Below are positions 62,133-64,000 of a DNA stretch of 64,000 nt, one piece after another. The DNA comes from Thermobispora bispora DSM 43833. GTDB lineage: Bacteria > Actinomycetota > Actinomycetes > Streptosporangiales > Streptosporangiaceae. Under the pieces are notes generated by a model. It saw only the letters and a program-made list of their open reading frames with translations. It searched no databases and was not told the origin of the DNA. Position 1 is the first letter of the stretch. Each line of letters opens with the position of its first letter. The position numbers were made by a program, and so were the translations under genes. The stretch lies in contig NC_014165.1 in assembly GCF_000092645.1 (NCBI RefSeq), positions 3,596,001-3,660,000 of the forward strand. The letters run 5' to 3'.

Positions 62133-63272
62133 TCAGCCGAGCGCCTGGGCGAGGTCGGCGAGCAGGTCGTCGATGGTCTCGATGCCGACCGACAGCCGGA
62201 TGAGGTCGGACGGGACCTCGAGGGGCGACCCGGCGGCCGAGGCGTGGGTCATCCGGCCCGGGTGCTCGATCAGGGACTCCACCCCGCCGAGCGACTCGCC
62301 GAGGGTGAACAGGCGGGTCCGGCCGCAGATCTCGACCGCCTCCTCCTCGCCGCCGGCGACCCGGAACGACACCATCCCGCCGAACCGCCGCATCTGCTTC
62401 GCCGCCACCTCGTGGCCGGGGTGGCCGGGCAGCCCGGGGTAGAGCACCTGGGTCACCCGCGGGTGCGCGCGCAGCATCTCCACGACGCGCTCGGCGTTGT
62501 CGCAGTGCCGCTCCATCCGGACCGCGAGCGTCTTGAGCCCGCGCAGCACGAGCCACGCGTCGAACGGTCCGGCGACCGCGCCCATCGCGTTCTGGTGGTA
62601 GGCGAGCCGCTCCCCCAGCTCGGTCGAGCGGACGATCAGCGCGCCGCCGACCACGTCGGAGTGGCCGCCGATGTACTTGGTGGTCGAGTGCACCACCACG
62701 TCCGCGCCGAGCGCGAGCGGCTGCTGCAGGTACGGCGAGGCGAACGTGTTGTCCACCACGAGCAGCGCGCCGGCCTCGTGCGCGATGCCCGCGAGCGCGG
62801 CGATGTCCGCGACCGTGAGCAGCGGGTTGGTGGGCGTCTCCACCCAGATCACCTTGGTGGTGTCCCGCACGGCCGCGCGCACCGCGTCGAGGTCGCCCAT
62901 CGGCACCGGCTCGTAGGCGAGGCCCCACCGCTCGAGCACCTTCGCGAACAGCCGGTAGGTGCCGCCGTACGCGTCGTCCGGGATGAGCACGTGGTCCCCG
63001 GGGCGGCAGACGGTGCGGATCAGCGTGTCCTCGGCGGCCAGGCCGGACGCGAACGCCAGGCCGCGCACGCCGCCCTCCACCGCGGCGAGGGCCTCCTCCA
63101 GGGCCGTCCTGGTGGGGTTGGCCGAGCGGCTGTACTCGTACCCGGACCGCAGCCCGCCCACGCCGTCCTGCTTGTAGGTGGAGACCGCGTAGATGGGCGG
63201 GACGACCGCGCCCGTGTGCGGGTCCGGCTCCTGACCGGCGTGGATCGCGAGGGTCTCGAAACCGTGGTTCAT
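62133..63272 (-). CDS. metB: Cystathionine gamma-synthase / gamma-lyase family enzyme
   Basis: A 379-residue Cys/Met-metabolism PLP enzyme: SRSANPTRTALEEALA near 48, the AYGGTY region near 101, VWVETPTNPLL-like near 142, PLP lysine K199 in HSTTKYIGGH and SLGGVESLIEHPGRMTH near 330. Sequence alone does not separate gamma-synthase (methionine synthesis) from gamma-lyase (reverse transsulfuration). The gene lies 25 bases downstream of cbs on the same strand, which favours a transsulfuration operon making cysteine from homocysteine. The order cbs-metB is also found in mycobacteria (Rv1077-Rv1079, recalled). ATG 63272 is the natural start. Confidence 0.92.
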   Translation of the reverse strand: MNHGFETLAIHAGQEPDPHTGAVVPPIYAVSTYKQDGVGGLRSGYEYSRSANPTRTALEEALAAVEGGVRGLAFASGLAAEDTLIRTVCRPGDHVLIPDDAYGGTYRLFAKVLERWGLAYEPVPMGDLDAVRAAVRDTTKVIWVETPTNPLLTVADIAALAGIAHEAGALLVVDNTFASPYLQQPLALGADVVVHSTTKYIGGHSDVVGGALIVRSTELGERLAYHQNAMGAVAGPFDAWLVLRGLKTLAVRMERHCDNAERVVEMLRAHPRVTQVLYPGLPGHPGHEVAAKQMRRFGGMVSFRVAGGEEEAVEICGRTRLFTLGESLGGVESLIEHPGRMTHASAAGSPLEVPSDLIRLSVGIETIDDLLADLAQALG

Positions 63273-63297
63273 GTCGACGAGGGTATCCGTTCGCGGG

Positions 63298-64000
63298 TCA
63301 GTGGTTGGCGAGGAAGGCGAGCAGGTCCTGCCGGGTGAGCAGCCCGGCCGGCTTGCCGTCGTCGAGGACCACGGCGGCGTCCGCCTTCTCCAGCGCGGCC
63401 ACCGCGCGGGAGACCGGCTCGCCCGCGCCGATCATCGGGAGCGGCGGGGACATGTGCAGGTCGACCCGGTCCTCGGCGCGCACCTTCCCCCGGTACAGGC
63501 CCTCGAGCAGGTCGCGCTCGATGATGGAGCCGACCACCTCGGCCGCCATCACCGGCGGCTCCTCCTTCATCACCGGGAGCTGGGAGACGCTGAACTCCCG
63601 CATGATCGAGATGGCCGTGCCGACCGTCTCGTGCGGGTGGACGTGGACGAACTGCGGCAGGTCGCCCGGCTTGCCGGCGAGCACGTCCCGGACGAGCCCC
63701 TCCTCGCTGGGCGTGGTGAGGAACCCGTAGTCGGCCATCCACTCGTCGTTGAAGATCTTCGACAGGTAGCCGCGGCCGCCGTCCGGGAGCAGCACGACGA
63801 TCACGTCGTCCGGGCCGGCCTTGGCGGCCACCCGGAGGGCGGCGGCGACCGCGAGCCCGGACGAGCCGCCCACGAGCAGCCCCTCCTCCCGGGCGAGCCG
63901 GCGGGTCATCAGGAACGAGTCCTTGTCGGAGACCGCGATGACCTCGTCGCAGATCGTGGTGTCGTAGGTGGCCGGCCAGATGTCCTCGCCCACGCCCTCG
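63298..64000 (-). CDS. cbs: Cystathionine beta-synthase, C-terminal part (cut by window end)
   Basis: Cystathionine beta-synthase condenses serine or O-acetylserine with homocysteine. Only the last 233 residues are visible; the frame is open to base 64000. It includes the end of the PLP-enzyme core (DKDSFLMTRRLAREEGLLVGGSSGLAV and VVLLPDGGRGYLSKIFND) and, after about 70 residues more, two CBS motifs: FVHVHPHETVGTAISIMREFSVSQLPVM and LPMIGAGEPVSRAVAALEKADAAVVLDDGKPAGLLTRQDLL. This arrangement (catalytic core plus Bateman module) is that of actinobacterial Cbs, and the Bateman module may bind an adenosyl ligand. It is followed by metB after 25 bases. Confidence 0.93.
   Translation of the reverse strand, partial: EGVGEDIWPATYDTTICDEVIAVSDKDSFLMTRRLAREEGLLVGGSSGLAVAAALRVAAKAGPDDVIVVLLPDGGRGYLSKIFNDEWMADYGFLTTPSEEGLVRDVLAGKPGDLPQFVHVHPHETVGTAISIMREFSVSQLPVMKEEPPVMAAEVVGSIIERDLLEGLYRGKVRAEDRVDLHMSPPLPMIGAGEPVSRAVAALEKADAAVVLDDGKPAGLLTRQDLLAFLANH

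Overview
The window is very GC-rich (about 70 percent or more), uses GTG starts freely and is packed with stop/start-overlapping genes. A mycothiol S-conjugate amidase, Hanks-type Ser/Thr kinases with Pro/Ala-rich linkers, a SARP-type regulator, and DUF4245, DUF4307 and DUF1707 proteins mark it as an actinobacterium. A filamentous actinomycete of the Streptosporangiales type (for example a Thermobispora- or Thermomonospora-like thermophile) is my best guess. The order assignment is inference; Actinobacteria is secure.

Layout. 1-5.6 kb: 3' end of xseA, asnB inserted on the other strand, xseB, a DUF4245 protein, a TetR regulator and class II fructose-bisphosphatase glpX. 5.8-14.2 kb: a DUF1707 protein, an MFS transporter and a six-gene myo-inositol catabolic operon (iolG-iolE-iolC-aldolase-iolB-iolD, minus strand) behind a promoter with an IolR-like operator. 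15.2-22.5 kb: a small membrane protein, class I fumarase, two Ser/Thr kinases and class II fumarase. 22.6-26.8 kb: an unrecognised membrane-anchored protein, a GT2-like protein and a membrane-anchored lytic transglycosylase-like protein. 27-29.7 kb: a response regulator, histidine kinase and lipoprotein operon. 29.7-34.5 kb: PhoH2-type PIN-ATPase, a short cis-prenyltransferase and GTP-dependent PEP carboxykinase, the last behind a long leader region with three DasR/NagR-like palindromes. 35.2-40.4 kb: NlpC/P60 protein, greA, DUF4307, mca, a small membrane protein, a GNAT and an unknown acidic protein. 40.8-48.1 kb: SARP/NB-ARC regulator, DrrAB-like ABC exporter and a frame-disrupted YyaL-type (DUF255) gene. 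48.2-55.4 kb: a bifunctional penicillin-binding protein, an Lrp regulator divergent from hpd, an M1 aminopeptidase, and trpS behind a Trp-codon leader/attenuator. 55.5-64 kb: threonine ammonia-lyase, FIST protein, an AAA+/VWA pair, a membrane protein, and cystathionine gamma-synthase/lyase plus cystathionine beta-synthase (cut by the window end).

How the genes work together. Central carbon metabolism is strongly represented: glpX and pckG (gluconeogenesis), both fumarases (TCA cycle), and inositol conversion to DHAP plus malonic semialdehyde. Cell-envelope genes are scattered through it (PBP, NlpC/P60, lytic transglycosylase, cis-prenyltransferase). From memory, the order xseA-xseB-DUF4245-glpX-fum-phoH2-prenyltransferase-greA-DUF4307-mca-small membrane protein-metB-cbs matches Mycobacterium tuberculosis Rv1108c back to Rv1077. 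The iol operon, kinases, SARP/ABC block and hpd-to-VWA block would then be insertions into that backbone.

The most interesting observations are: a three-hairpin trp attenuator in front of trpS; a 16-base insertion bounded by TGG repeats that shifts the frame inside the conserved SCHWCH motif of the YyaL-type gene; DasR-like sites upstream of pckG; an exact CRP-type palindrome between the lytic transglycosylase and the two-component operon; the AAA+/VWA pair with a Cys/His cluster; and degenerate tandem repeats, each with a different unit length, in at least seven intergenic gaps. No tRNA, rRNA, CRISPR array or insertion sequence was recognised.
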